Source of the DNA: Microbacterium candidum
GTDB lineage: Bacteria > Actinomycetota > Actinomycetes > Actinomycetales > Microbacteriaceae
Assembly: GCF_030315975.1 (NCBI RefSeq)
Contig: NZ_JASXSZ010000006.1
Coordinates: forward strand, 88,702-152,701
Length of the DNA: 64,000 nt
Reading direction: 5' to 3'
Shown: positions 56,541-64,000 of the stretch, in pieces
How positions within the stretch are numbered: position 1 is the first letter of the stretch
Layout: each line of letters opens with the position of its first letter
Program-made: the position numbers and the translations under genes
Notes under the pieces: generated by a model
The model's database searches: none
Seen by the model: the letters and a program-made list of their open reading frames with translations, nothing else
Told to the model about the DNA's origin: nothing

Positions 56541-56546
56541 TACGCT
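56541..56546 (+). promoter_or_regulatory. Leaderless-type -10 of the AraC gene
   Basis: TACGCT ends 6 nt before the GTG at 56553. Confidence 0.5.
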
Positions 56547-56552
56547 CGGAGG

Positions 56553-56960
56553 GTGGCATCCGAGGATCAGAGCCCCGAGACCCTCAAGCACCTGCGGCGG
56601 GCGCGCGACCTCATGGACCGCGAGTACGCGGAGCCGCTCGACGTGCCCACGATGGCGGCGAAGGCGTTCATGTCGGCCGCGCACTTCAGCCGCGAGTTCA
56701 AGGTCGCGTACGGCGAGACGCCCTACGCCTACCTGATGACGAGGCGCATCGAGCGGGCGATGGCGCTGCTGCGCGACGGGATGTCGGTGACGGATGCGTG
56801 TACCGCCGTCGGCGCGACATCCCTCGGCTCGTTCAGCTCGACGTTCACGCGCCTCGTCGGCGAGACGCCGAGCTCGTACCGTTCGCGCCCGCACGAAGCG
56901 GTCGAAGCCATGCCGTCGTGCATGGCGATGGTGCTGACGCGCCCCACGCCCTTCGGGTGA
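56553..56960 (+). CDS. Short AraC-family regulator
   Basis: A 135-residue protein that is almost only the two-HTH AraC domain: ARDLMDREYAEPLDVPTMAAKAFMSAAHFSREFK and VTDACTAVGATSLGSFSSTFTRLVGETPSSYR in pieces. No ligand domain is present. The GTG start at 56553 is fixed by TACGCT 6 nt upstream; the longer frame into the HNH gene is not needed. It precedes a VOC protein by 48 bp, a common pair in actinobacteria. Confidence 0.88.
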   Translation: MASEDQSPETLKHLRRARDLMDREYAEPLDVPTMAAKAFMSAAHFSREFKVAYGETPYAYLMTRRIERAMALLRDGMSVTDACTAVGATSLGSFSSTFTRLVGETPSSYRSRPHEAVEAMPSCMAMVLTRPTPFG

Positions 56961-56995
56961 GCAGGATCGGAGAAGCATCCGCGATCGGCGGCTCC

Positions 56996-57001
56996 TAGCG
57001 T
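56996..57001 (+). promoter_or_regulatory. Leaderless-type -10 of the VOC gene
   Basis: TAGCGT ends 7 nt before the ATG at 57009. Confidence 0.45.
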
Positions 57002-57008
57002 TGGGGGC

Positions 57009-57416
57009 ATGACAGACATCAGCCTCTCCTACAGCCCCATCACCGTCGACGACGTCGACGCGGGCATCGCGTTCTACCGCGACGCCCTCGGCCTCGACCT
57101 CGTGAACGATGTCGCGTCGGACGGCCACCGCTGGGTGTCGTTCGGCTTCTCCGGCCAGCCCGGCCTCATGCTCGTGCTCTCCGACCCCGGTGCCGGCCGC
57201 TCGCCCGAGGACGGCGACGCGCTGCACCGCCTGGTCGCGAAGGGATCGGGCCCCGGCCCGCTCGTGTTCAGCACCCCCGACCTCGATGCGACCTTCGAGC
57301 GCGTGCGCGCCGCGGGCGCCGAGGTGCTCCAGGAGCCCATGGTGCAGCCGTGGGGGCCGCGCGACTGCGCGTTCCGCGACCCGGCGGGCAACCTGATCCG
57401 CATCAACCAGGCGTGA
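57009..57416 (+). CDS. VOC-family (glyoxalase/bleomycin-resistance) protein
   Basis: A 135-residue protein with two βαβββ units: SPITVDDVDAGIAFYRDALGL, then LVFSTPDLDATFERVRAAGAEV and the end WGPRDCAFRDPAGNLIRINQA. Glu/His metal ligands of true glyoxalase I are not all visible, so binding or dioxygenase roles are possible. Probably controlled by the AraC regulator just upstream. Confidence 0.85.
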   Translation: MTDISLSYSPITVDDVDAGIAFYRDALGLDLVNDVASDGHRWVSFGFSGQPGLMLVLSDPGAGRSPEDGDALHRLVAKGSGPGPLVFSTPDLDATFERVRAAGAEVLQEPMVQPWGPRDCAFRDPAGNLIRINQA

Positions 57417-57424
57417 CTGCGTGC

Positions 57425-57467
57425 GCGCTCACCATTTGATGCTCCATGCGGATCAGATGGTGAGCGC
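57425..57467 (+). terminator. Long hairpin after the VOC gene
   Basis: GCGCTCACCAT and complement (57457-57467), extended inward by TGAT/ATCA after one mismatch. It starts 9 bp after the stop codon. It has no T-run, so it may be a terminator or mRNA-end hairpin. Confidence 0.6.
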
Positions 57468-57504
57468 AGCACCAGGGACCGGCCCCGGCATCCTGAGCCG
57501 CCGA

Positions 57505-57510
57505 TACCCT
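57505..57510 (+). promoter_or_regulatory. Leaderless-type -10 of the unknown gene
   Basis: TACCCT ends 7 nt before the ATG at 57518. Confidence 0.45.
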
Positions 57511-57517
57511 GGAATCG

Positions 57518-58156
57518 ATGACTGACGCACCCCGCGAGTACCACAAGCCGGTCCGACGCCCCGCTGAGCTCTTCGACCGCCTGTTCTCGGCGGAGGATCC
57601 TGCCGAGGTGTCGCGCGTCGCGCATTCGACGGCGGCCGCGCTGCTGGCGCGCGTGCGGGCGGACCCGGATGCGGCGACCGTCGAGCGTCTCGTCGCGTAC
57701 ACGGGTTCGCACGGCATCGACGACATCGCCGAGCTGTGGTCCCGGTCGCCCGCGCGCTCGCTGCCCGGAGCCCTCTGGCGGCTGTATCTCCTGCAGGTGA
57801 TGATCCACGACGACCCGCACACCGCGGCGCTGCTGTACGCGCGCGGTCGCGCCGAGCTCTCGTCGGTCGACGAGGTGGTCGCGGGCGCGCCGACGCCCGC
57901 CGGCCCGGACGAGCTCGTCGCGCTGATCGACACGATCCTGCGCGGCCTCTTCGACGGCGACTTCGCGGTCGCGCTGGATCGCGCGGCGGCGTTCTGCCGT
58001 GTGCAGGCCGCCGGTGCGACGCACCTCGCCGACGACTACGAGCCCACGGAGCCCGAGCGTGCGTCGAGCTTCACGACGCGCGCGCTGCGCCTCGCCACCT
58101 ACGCCGAGGACCTCGCGTCGTGCGCCGCCCTCTGGCGCCGTGACTCCCTCACCTGA
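57518..58156 (+). CDS. Uncharacterised cytoplasmic protein
   Basis: A 212-residue soluble, mainly helical protein, unrecognised. It starts MTDAPREYHKPVRRPAELFDRL and contains ALLYARGRAELSSVDEVVAG and an internal run of helices; no signal peptide, metal motif or P-loop is visible. Codon use matches its neighbours, and the leaderless promoter supports expression. It stands alone between the hairpin at 57425-57467 and a repeat-rich gap. Confidence 0.7.
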   Translation: MTDAPREYHKPVRRPAELFDRLFSAEDPAEVSRVAHSTAAALLARVRADPDAATVERLVAYTGSHGIDDIAELWSRSPARSLPGALWRLYLLQVMIHDDPHTAALLYARGRAELSSVDEVVAGAPTPAGPDELVALIDTILRGLFDGDFAVALDRAAAFCRVQAAGATHLADDYEPTEPERASSFTTRALRLATYAEDLASCAALWRRDSLT

Positions 58157-58186
58157 GCTCGCCCCACCGCTCAGCGGAGTCCGGGC

Positions 58187-58275
58187 GCCGACGAGCGGAG
58201 TCGACTCGACGACGGGAGTGCGCTGACGCGGCATCCCGCAATCCGCTCGTCGAATGCACTCCGCTCGTCGAGTCA
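58187..58275 (+). repeat. Cluster of four CTCCGCTCGTCGA-type repeats
   Basis: Two inverted units (about 58187-58222) and two direct units (about 58242-58274) of a 17-bp core occur in the non-coding gap after the unknown gene. The units can pair to form hairpins. A third intergenic repeat family of this genome is likely. Confidence 0.7.
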
Positions 58276-58315
58276 GAAGTCGCCTGATGAAGCCCACCTG
58301 AGCCCGGACATGCAA

Positions 58316-58395
58316 GAGCCGGGCCGCAGAACGCCTCTCGGCGCAAGGCCGCTCGGAGCGGCAGAAGATGGAGCCCGGGGTTACTGCGGCCCGGC
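58316..58395 (-). ncRNA. Candidate stem-closed small RNA
   Basis: A 12-13-bp stem (58317-58329 with 58384-58396) encloses two smaller hairpins, CGCC/GGCG (58332-58343) and GCCGC/GCGGC (58348-58362), a multibranch shape. On the minus strand TACACT (58407-58402) places +1 at about 58395, exactly the base that opens the closing stem. No coding sense is seen here. The family is unknown; a protein-binding or termination structure is an alternative. Confidence 0.4.
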
Positions 58396-58439
58396 TGATC
58401 CAGTGTAACGGACCGGCGACCGCGAACATTCCCGCCCTC

Positions 58440-58445
58440 TAGGCT
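58440..58445 (+). promoter_or_regulatory. Leaderless-type -10 of the pabC-like gene
   Basis: TAGGCT ends 6 nt before the ATG at 58452. Confidence 0.5.
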
Positions 58446-58451
58446 CGAGCC

Positions 58452-59393
58452 ATGACCTGGCGTTTCGCGCTCGTGATCGTCCCCATGCCCGCTCCACACG
58501 ACGCCGGCGCGCCGGGCGGAGCCTCCGGGCGCGGGGGCGCACCTGCGGCATCCACCGACCCCGGCACCGAGTTCGCGGAGACGTTCGCGGTCGTCGATCC
58601 GGGGGCTCCTGCCCTCAGCGTCGGCGAGCTCAGCACGCAGCGCGGGGACGGCATCTTCGAGTCGATCGGCGTCGTCGACGGGCATGCGCAGGAGGTCGAG
58701 GCGCACCTCGAGCGGCTGGCGCATTCGGCTCAGCTGTGCGATCTGCCCGCGCCGAACCTCGCGCAGTGGCGGGAGGCGGTGGCCGCGGCGGCATCCCAGT
58801 GCCCGGCCGGGGAGTGCGTGATCAAGCTGATCCTCAGCCGCGGCATCGAGCACGGGCCCACGCCGACGGCATGGGTGACGGCGACCGAGGCAGCCGATTT
58901 CACCCGCGCGCGGGCCGGCATCCGGGTCGTGACCCTCGACCGCGGGTTCGACAGCGGCGCGCCCGCGCGCGCCCCGTGGCTCCTGCTCGGGGCGAAGACC
59001 CTGTCATACGCCGTGAACATGGCGGCGATCCGCGAGGCGCACCGACGGGGCGCGGATGACGCGATCTTCCTGTCCTCGGACGGCGTGGTGCTGGAGGGCC
59101 CGACATCCTCGGTCATCGTCCGCCGCGGGGACCGGTTCACGACGCCGGCGCCGGGGGCCGGCATCCTGCACGGCACGACCCAGTTGAGCGTGTTCGCCCA
59201 CCTCGAGCACCTCGGCTTCGAGACCGCCTACGAGACGATCCCCGCGACCGCGCTCGCGACGGCGGATGCGGCGTGGCTCGTGTCGAGTGTGCGCCTGGCA
59301 GCCCCCATCCTGTCGATCGACGGCCACCCGCTCGCGGTCGACGCCGCTTTCAGCGCCGCATTGAACGAGTACCTCCTGAGCCCGCGCGACTGA
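58452..59393 (+). CDS. Class IV aminotransferase, aminodeoxychorismate lyase-like
   Basis: A 313-residue PLP enzyme. The PLP lysine is in LLLGAKTLSYAVNM, RGDGIFESI is near the substrate side, and LEGPTSSVIV carries the Glu that binds the pyridine nitrogen. Fold-type IV enzymes include PabC (folate), branched-chain and D-amino acid aminotransferases. The GDGIFES motif and length fit PabC best. An N-terminal Gly/Ala-rich insert (residues about 15-35) is odd. It is monocistronic and leaderless. Confidence 0.8.
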   Translation: MTWRFALVIVPMPAPHDAGAPGGASGRGGAPAASTDPGTEFAETFAVVDPGAPALSVGELSTQRGDGIFESIGVVDGHAQEVEAHLERLAHSAQLCDLPAPNLAQWREAVAAAASQCPAGECVIKLILSRGIEHGPTPTAWVTATEAADFTRARAGIRVVTLDRGFDSGAPARAPWLLLGAKTLSYAVNMAAIREAHRRGADDAIFLSSDGVVLEGPTSSVIVRRGDRFTTPAPGAGILHGTTQLSVFAHLEHLGFETAYETIPATALATADAAWLVSSVRLAAPILSIDGHPLAVDAAFSAALNEYLLSPRD

Positions 59394-59432
59394 GCCCGGG
59401 TCGAACAGGACCGCGGTCGGCGCGCACCCCCC

Positions 59433-59462
59433 TTGCCGGTCGGTGCGACCCAGGCGTAATCT
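59433..59462 (+). promoter_or_regulatory. Promoter of the secreted phosphoesterase
   Basis: TTGCCG (59433-59438), an 18-nt spacer, and TAATCT (59457-59462) give a leader of about 80 nt before the GTG at 59551. Confidence 0.5.
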
Positions 59463-59550
59463 CGGCGTTCGCTACGACGATTCGCAGTGCGACGACGTCC
59501 CCGACTCGATCGGGCGCCGCCGTGGAAGCTTCACCCCCGGGAGGCAGTCC

Positions 59551-61137
59551 GTGTCCAGGCGCATCACCACCGTTCTCGCCGTCGCCGCTCTCGCGCTCGG
59601 CGCCGCCGTCGCCTCGGCGACCCCCGCGCTCGGCGCGCCGGGGGACAGTCGTGCGGGCGGTCCGTCCACGATCCCGGGCGGGTTCAAGCATCTCGTCGTG
59701 ATCTACGAGGAGAACCACTCGTTCGACAACCTCTACGGCGGGTGGGGCGCGGTAAACGGGCAGGCGGTCAACGGCACGCAGAGCGTTCCGCAGGTCGATC
59801 AGAACGGCACGCCGTTCGACTGCCTGGAGCAGAACGACGTCAACCTCGACGCCGTCACCCCCAAGACGTGCTCCGGGGGCGGCATCACGAGCGCGTTCAC
59901 CAACCACACGTTCACGATCGACGACTTCATCAAGCCGACCGACACCACGTGCCCGGTGCCGGGGGTCTTTGCGAAGTTCGGCGTGCTGAACGGCACCGGC
60001 GAGCCCGGCGGCTGCACGCGCGACCTGGTCCACCGCTTCTACGAGGACCAGTACCAGGAGAACGGTGGTCTCATGAACCGGTACACGACCGGTTCGGATG
60101 CCGTCGGGCTCACACAGGGCCAGTACGACACCAAGCAGTTGCCCATCTACCAGTACCTGCACGGCGTGGGCGCTCCGAACTACGTGCTCGCCGACGACTT
60201 CTTCCAGGCGGCGTTCGGCGGCTCTTTCCTGAACCACCAGTGGCTGATCGCCGCGCGCACCCCTCTGGACACGTCGGCGAGCGTCACGAACTCGGTGCTC
60301 GATGCGAACGGCATGCCGGGCGCGTACCCGCTGTACACCCCGACGACAGGCCCGAGCACGCTGAAGAACACGCAGTGGACGGTCGCGTGCCCCGGGGGCG
60401 GCAACGACTACGCGGCGGCGTGCGGAGACTTCGCGGTCAACACGATCCAGCCGGCGTCCGCCCCGAACAGCGGAGGCCGCGCGCTGCCGCTCATCGACGA
60501 CACCAAGTATCCGAACATCGGGGACCGGATGACGGCCGCGGGCATCTCGTGGAACTGGTACTCGGGTGGATGGGACGCCGCCGAGAACGGCCACCCCGGC
60601 CCGAACTTCCAGTTCCACCACCAGCCGTTCAACTACTTCGCCGCGTATGCGCCCGCGCAGCCGGGCGTGCCAGCGCAGCCGGGACGCAAACACCTGCAGG
60701 ACGAGACGAAGTTCATCGCCGCGGCGAAGAACGGCACGCTGCCCACCGTGAGCTTCGTGAAGCCCTATGGCGATGAGAACGAGCACCCCGGATATGCGAG
60801 CGAGCCGGACGGCAGTGATCACCTCGTCGATCTGCTGAAGACGATCACGAGCGGACCGGATGCGAAGAACACACTGATCGTCGTGACGTACGACGAGTTC
60901 GGCGGGCAGGCGGACCACGTCGCGCCGCCGGTCGTCGACAAGTGGGGTCCGGGAACCCGCATCCCCGCCCTCCTCGTCAGCGCGAAGTTCACGTCCTCGG
61001 GCGTCGACCACACGCAGTACGACACGACGTCGATCCTCGCCACGATCGAGAAGTCGTTCCACCTCGCACCGCTCGGCACCCGCGACGCGAAGGTCAACCC
61101 GCTCTTCGACGGGATCCGCATGGGTCTCGACGGCTGA
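59551..61137 (+). CDS. Secreted phosphoesterase (phospholipase C / acid phosphatase family)
   Basis: A 528-residue exported enzyme. The signal peptide (ITTVLAVAALALGAAVASATPALGA) is cut near residue 31. The PF04185-type domain follows: VVIYEENHSFDNLYGGW (metal-binding Glu-Asn), NYVLADDFF, SFVKPYGDENEHPGY and VVTYDEFGGQADHV. Such enzymes release phosphate from phospholipids or other esters outside the cell. The GTG at 59551 follows GGGAGG; an upstream in-frame start lacks a signal. Next to pst genes, so phosphate-starvation induction is likely but no PhoP box was confirmed. Confidence 0.88.
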   Translation: MSRRITTVLAVAALALGAAVASATPALGAPGDSRAGGPSTIPGGFKHLVVIYEENHSFDNLYGGWGAVNGQAVNGTQSVPQVDQNGTPFDCLEQNDVNLDAVTPKTCSGGGITSAFTNHTFTIDDFIKPTDTTCPVPGVFAKFGVLNGTGEPGGCTRDLVHRFYEDQYQENGGLMNRYTTGSDAVGLTQGQYDTKQLPIYQYLHGVGAPNYVLADDFFQAAFGGSFLNHQWLIAARTPLDTSASVTNSVLDANGMPGAYPLYTPTTGPSTLKNTQWTVACPGGGNDYAAACGDFAVNTIQPASAPNSGGRALPLIDDTKYPNIGDRMTAAGISWNWYSGGWDAAENGHPGPNFQFHHQPFNYFAAYAPAQPGVPAQPGRKHLQDETKFIAAAKNGTLPTVSFVKPYGDENEHPGYASEPDGSDHLVDLLKTITSGPDAKNTLIVVTYDEFGGQADHVAPPVVDKWGPGTRIPALLVSAKFTSSGVDHTQYDTTSILATIEKSFHLAPLGTRDAKVNPLFDGIRMGLDG

Positions 61138-61153
61138 GCCGACCCGGAACGAG

Positions 61154-61187
61154 GGATGCCTCGGCCCTGCACAGGGCCGAGGCATCC
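61154..61187 (+). terminator. Terminator between the phosphoesterase and pstB
   Basis: GGATGCCTCGGCCCTG and its complement form a near-perfect 16-bp stem with a very short loop, followed by ATCATCG. It serves convergent genes. Confidence 0.85.
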
Positions 61188-61213
61188 ATCATCGTGACTG
61201 AAGCGCGATCAGA

Positions 61214-61993
61214 TCACCCGAAGCGGCCGGACACGTAGTCCTCCGTCGCCTGCACGGACGGCGTCGTGAAGAGGGTGCTCGTGTCGTTGTACTCGATGAG
61301 CCTGCCGGGCTTGCCGGTGCCGGCGATGTTGAAGAACGCGGTCTTGTCGGACACCCGCGAGGCCTGCTGCATGTTGTGCGTCACGATGACGATCGTGTAT
61401 GTCTCCTTGAGCTCCTCGATCAGCTCCTCGATCGCGTACGTCGAGATCGGGTCGAGGGCCGAGCACGGCTCGTCCATGAGGAGGACCTGCGGTGCGACGG
61501 CGATCGCACGCGCGATACAGAGGCGCTGCTGCTGACCGCCGGACAGGCCCGAGCCCGGCTTCTCGAGGCGGTCCTTGACCTCGTTCCAGAGGTTCGCGCC
61601 GCGCAGGGACTTCTCGACGAGGGCGTCGGCGTCGGACTTCGGCATCCGCTTGCTGTTCAGGCGCACGCCCGCCAGCACGTTCTCCTTGATCGACATCGTC
61701 GGGAACGGGTTCGGGCGCTGGAAGACCATGCCCACTTGGCGCCGCACCGCCACGGGGTCGACGCTGGAGCCGTACAGGTCGTCGCCGTCGAGCAGCACCT
61801 GGCCCTCGACGCGTGCGCCGGGGATGACTTCGTGCATGCGGTTGAGCGTGCGCAGGAACGTGGACTTGCCGCAGCCGGACGGGCCGATGAAGGCGGTCAC
61901 GCTGCGCGGCTCGATGTGCAGGGACACGCCCTCCACGGCGAGGAAGTCGCCGTAGTAGACGTTGAGGTCGTTGACTTCGATGCTCTTGGACAC
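61214..61993 (-). CDS. pstB: Phosphate ABC transporter ATPase
   Basis: A 259-residue ABC ATPase: Walker [10 protein letters not shown], signature [16 protein letters not shown], Walker [15 protein letters not shown]-loop [10 protein letters not shown]. It drives high-affinity phosphate uptake by PstCA. GTG start at 61993, 25 bp after pstA; it is the last gene of the operon. Confidence 0.96.
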   Translation of the reverse strand: MSKSIEVNDLNVYYGDFLAVEGVSLHIEPRSVTAFIGPSGCGKSTFLRTLNRMHEVIPGARVEGQVLLDGDDLYGSSVDPVAVRRQVGMVFQRPNPFPTMSIKENVLAGVRLNSKRMPKSDADALVEKSLRGANLWNEVKDRLEKPGSGLSGGQQQRLCIARAIAVAPQVLLMDEPCSALDPISTYAIEELIEELKETYTIVIVTHNMQQASRVSDKTAFFNIAGTGKPGRLIEYNDTSTLFTTPSVQATEDYVSGRFG

Positions 61994-62018
61994 GATGTGC
62001 TTTCTAGGATATGCCGCT

Positions 62019-63116
62019 TCAGCGGCCGTACTTCGGGGCGAACCAGCGGGCGATCATGCGCCCGATGAAGTTCAGCGCCATGACGATGAGCATGAGGGTG
62101 AAGGCCGCCGTCCACGCCCGGTCGACGGACGCCTGAGCCGCGGTGCCGGCGGCCTGCATGTACTGCGTGTAGATGAAGACCGGCAGGGTCATCATCCGGT
62201 CCTCCGTCCAGTTGTAGTTCATGCTGAACGTGAAGCCGGTGACGATGAGTAGCGGCGCCGTCTCGCCGATCACGCGCGAGATCGCGAGCATGATGCCGGT
62301 GACGATTCCGGCGAGCGAGGTCGGCAGCACGATGCGCAGGATCGTGCGCCACTTGGGCACGCCGAGCGCGTACGACGCCTCGCGCAGGTCGTTCGGGACG
62401 AGCTTCAGGATCTCCTCGCACGACCGGACGACGACCGGGATCATCAGGACGGACAGGGCGATCGAGCCCATCAGGCCGGTGCGGATGGCGGGGCCGAACA
62501 CCAGCGCGAAGAGCGCGAACGTGAACAGGCCCGCGACGATCGACGGGATGCCGGTCATGACGTCGACGAAGAACGTGATGCCGCGCGCCAGGCGCCCGTG
62601 GCCGTACTCCACGAGGTAGATCGCGGTGAGAAGGCCCACGGGGATCGAGATGAGGCACGTGCCGAGCGTGATGATGAGCGTGCCGACGATGGCGTGCAGC
62701 GCGCCGCCTCCCGCACCGACGACATTGCGCATCGACTCCGAGAAGAACGGGACGTCGAAGCGGGCGAGGCCGTTGCCGACCACCGTCCACACGAGCGAGA
62801 CGAGCGGCAGGAGGGCGATGATGAACGCTGAGATCACGAGCGAGGTCACCAGGCGGTCCTTCGCGCGGCGCGCGCCCTCGACGATGCGGGACAGCAGCCA
62901 CAGAAGGGCGACGAAGAGGACCGTCCCGAAGAACAGCGTGCCGACGAGGTTGAACGCGTGGTCGGAGGAGGCGACGGCCACGAGGCCGAAGATCGCGCCG
63001 ACGACGATCCAGCTGCCGACGAGCACCATCCAGGCGGTGCCGCGGGGGAGGCGTCCCGCGGTGAGCGAGGGAGCGTGCGACGCGACGCGGGCGGGGGCGG
63101 CGACGGATGCGGCCAT
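62019..63116 (-). CDS. pstA: Phosphate ABC transporter permease
   Basis: A 365-residue permease with seven to eight helices. The ABC-permease EAA loop is [25 protein letters not shown]. The N-terminal 60 residues form an actinobacterial extension with two extra helices. The ATG overlaps the pstC stop (ATGA). Confidence 0.95.
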   Translation of the reverse strand: MAASVAAPARVASHAPSLTAGRLPRGTAWMVLVGSWIVVGAIFGLVAVASSDHAFNLVGTLFFGTVLFVALLWLLSRIVEGARRAKDRLVTSLVISAFIIALLPLVSLVWTVVGNGLARFDVPFFSESMRNVVGAGGGALHAIVGTLIITLGTCLISIPVGLLTAIYLVEYGHGRLARGITFFVDVMTGIPSIVAGLFTFALFALVFGPAIRTGLMGSIALSVLMIPVVVRSCEEILKLVPNDLREASYALGVPKWRTILRIVLPTSLAGIVTGIMLAISRVIGETAPLLIVTGFTFSMNYNWTEDRMMTLPVFIYTQYMQAAGTAAQASVDRAWTAAFTLMLIVMALNFIGRMIARWFAPKYGR

Positions 63117-64000
63117 CAGTTGGCTCCCGAGAATTCCTTGCGGCGGCCGACGATCCAGCGCGCGAGCATGTTGACGATGAGGGTCACGATGAACAGCACG
63201 AGGCCCGACGCGATGAGCGCGTTCACCCCGAGGCCGGTGGCCTCGGGGAACTGGTTCGCGATGTTCGCGGCGATCGTGTTCGGATTCTGCGCCTGCAGCA
63301 CGAAGAAGTTGATGATGAATGCGGGGGAGAGCACCATCGCGATGGCGATCGTCTCGCCGAGCGCGCGGCCGAGCCCCAGCATGATGGCCGAGACGATGCC
63401 GCTGCGCGCGAACGGCAGCACCGCCATCCGCACCATCTCCCACTTGGTCGCGCCGAGCGCGAGCGCGGCCTCTTCGTGGAGGCGGGGGGTCTGCAGGAAG
63501 ACCTCGCGCATGATGGCGGTCATGATCGGGATGATCATGACCGCGAGGACGATCGCGGCGGTGAGGATCGTGCGGCCGGTGCCGGAGATGGGCGGGGCGA
63601 ACGGCGGGAACCAGCCCATGTATTCGCCGAGCCACATGTAGAACGGCTGCACGAACGGCGCGAGCGCGACGATGCCCCAGAGGCCGTAGACCACCGACGG
63701 GATCGCCGCGAGCAGATCGATGATGTAGCCGAACGTCTGGGCGACGCGCCGCGGTGCGTAGTGCGAGATGAAGAGGGCGATCGCGATCGACAGCGGCGTC
63801 GCGATGATGAGTGCGAGGAGCGCGGCCCACACCGTGCCGAAGGTGATCGGTGCGACGTACTGCCAGAAGCCCGTCGCATTGTTCGGCAGGTCGCCGGGGT
63901 GGGCGAAGAGCGCCGGGATGCTCTGGATGATGAGGAACAGGGCGACGGCGGCCAGCGTGGCGAGGATCAGGGACCCTGCGACGACGGTCGTCGTGGAGAA
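63116..64000 (-). CDS. pstC: Phosphate ABC transporter permease, C-terminal part
   Basis: The 294 codons in view run off the right edge; the start lies outside. Helices and the EAA loop (EEAALALGATKWEMVRMAVLPFARSGI) identify PstC, paired with PstA. pstS would be expected upstream, beyond the window. The stop overlaps pstA. Confidence 0.95.
   Translation of the reverse strand, partial: FSTTTVVAGSLILATLAAVALFLIIQSIPALFAHPGDLPNNATGFWQYVAPITFGTVWAALLALIIATPLSIAIALFISHYAPRRVAQTFGYIIDLLAAIPSVVYGLWGIVALAPFVQPFYMWLGEYMGWFPPFAPPISGTGRTILTAAIVLAVMIIPIMTAIMREVFLQTPRLHEEAALALGATKWEMVRMAVLPFARSGIVSAIMLGLGRALGETIAIAMVLSPAFIINFFVLQAQNPNTIAANIANQFPEATGLGVNALIASGLVLFIVTLIVNMLARWIVGRRKEFSGAN

Noticed and set aside
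59443..59550. An earlier start for the secreted phosphoesterase.
   Set aside because: It begins inside the promoter -10 area and would bury the signal peptide; GTG 59551 has a GGGAGG site.

Overview
The window is ordinary chromosomal DNA of a high-GC Gram-positive bacterium, most likely a Microbacteriaceae member close to Microbacterium. The grounds are the strong GC bias with long open frames on both strands, GTG starts, many leaderless-type promoters (TANNNT followed 6-7 nt later by the start codon), a 6C small RNA beside a Tad/Flp secretion locus, LCP, DUF4244 and PASTA-PBP proteins, and neighbourhoods (dnaX-recR-lysC-asd; ponA-type PBP + phosphoesterase; RidA + DUF4177; acs; tad; topA; holB) known from other actinobacteria. 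I see no insertion sequence, integrase, CRISPR array or rRNA.

Layout. 1-0.5 kb: start of a MoxR ATPase and the SRP RNA. 0.5-7.2 kb: acetate overflow (pta-ackA) and a disaccharide phosphorylase with its beta-phosphoglucomutase-like partner. 7.2-15.9 kb: dnaX, recR, an EamA exporter, lysC, asd, mqo and thymidine kinase. 16-18.1 kb: a lactate unit, an LldR-like repressor with two palindromic operators and an lldD-like flavoenzyme. 18.2-26 kb: a HAD phosphatase, tRNA-Pro, two paralogous class A penicillin-binding proteins, a phosphoesterase, a DUF4177-like protein and RidA. 26.2-31.9 kb: acs, then the 6C RNA and a compact Tad/Flp operon. 31.9-38.2 kb: topA-tmk-holB, a lipoprotein peptidase and tRNA-Thr. 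38.3-49.4 kb: signalling, with a LuxR-type STAND regulator divergent from a giant nucleotidyl cyclase/AAA/TPR protein, an 8-cysteine secreted protein, and an MFS transporter fused to a cyclic-nucleotide-binding domain and a patatin lipase. 49.4-55.9 kb: an EamA transporter, a nicotinamidase, an SRPBCC protein, a ZIP metal transporter with a DtxR-like box, an LCP ligase and a TetR-controlled drug exporter. 55.9-59.4 kb: an odd tRNA-Lys antisense inside the 5' part of an HNH gene, an AraC/VOC pair, an unknown gene, a candidate structured RNA and a pabC-like gene. 59.4-64 kb: a secreted phosphoesterase and pstB-pstA-pstC, a likely phosphate-starvation block.

The most unusual points are the HNH gene whose first codons are antisense to a tRNA with a degenerate T-loop; an intergenic hairpin repeat that also occurs inside dnaX, where its arm is triplicated in frame; the putative cyclic-nucleotide pathway linking the cyclase to the MFS-CNB-patatin fusion; and a possible stem-closed small RNA near 58.3 kb.
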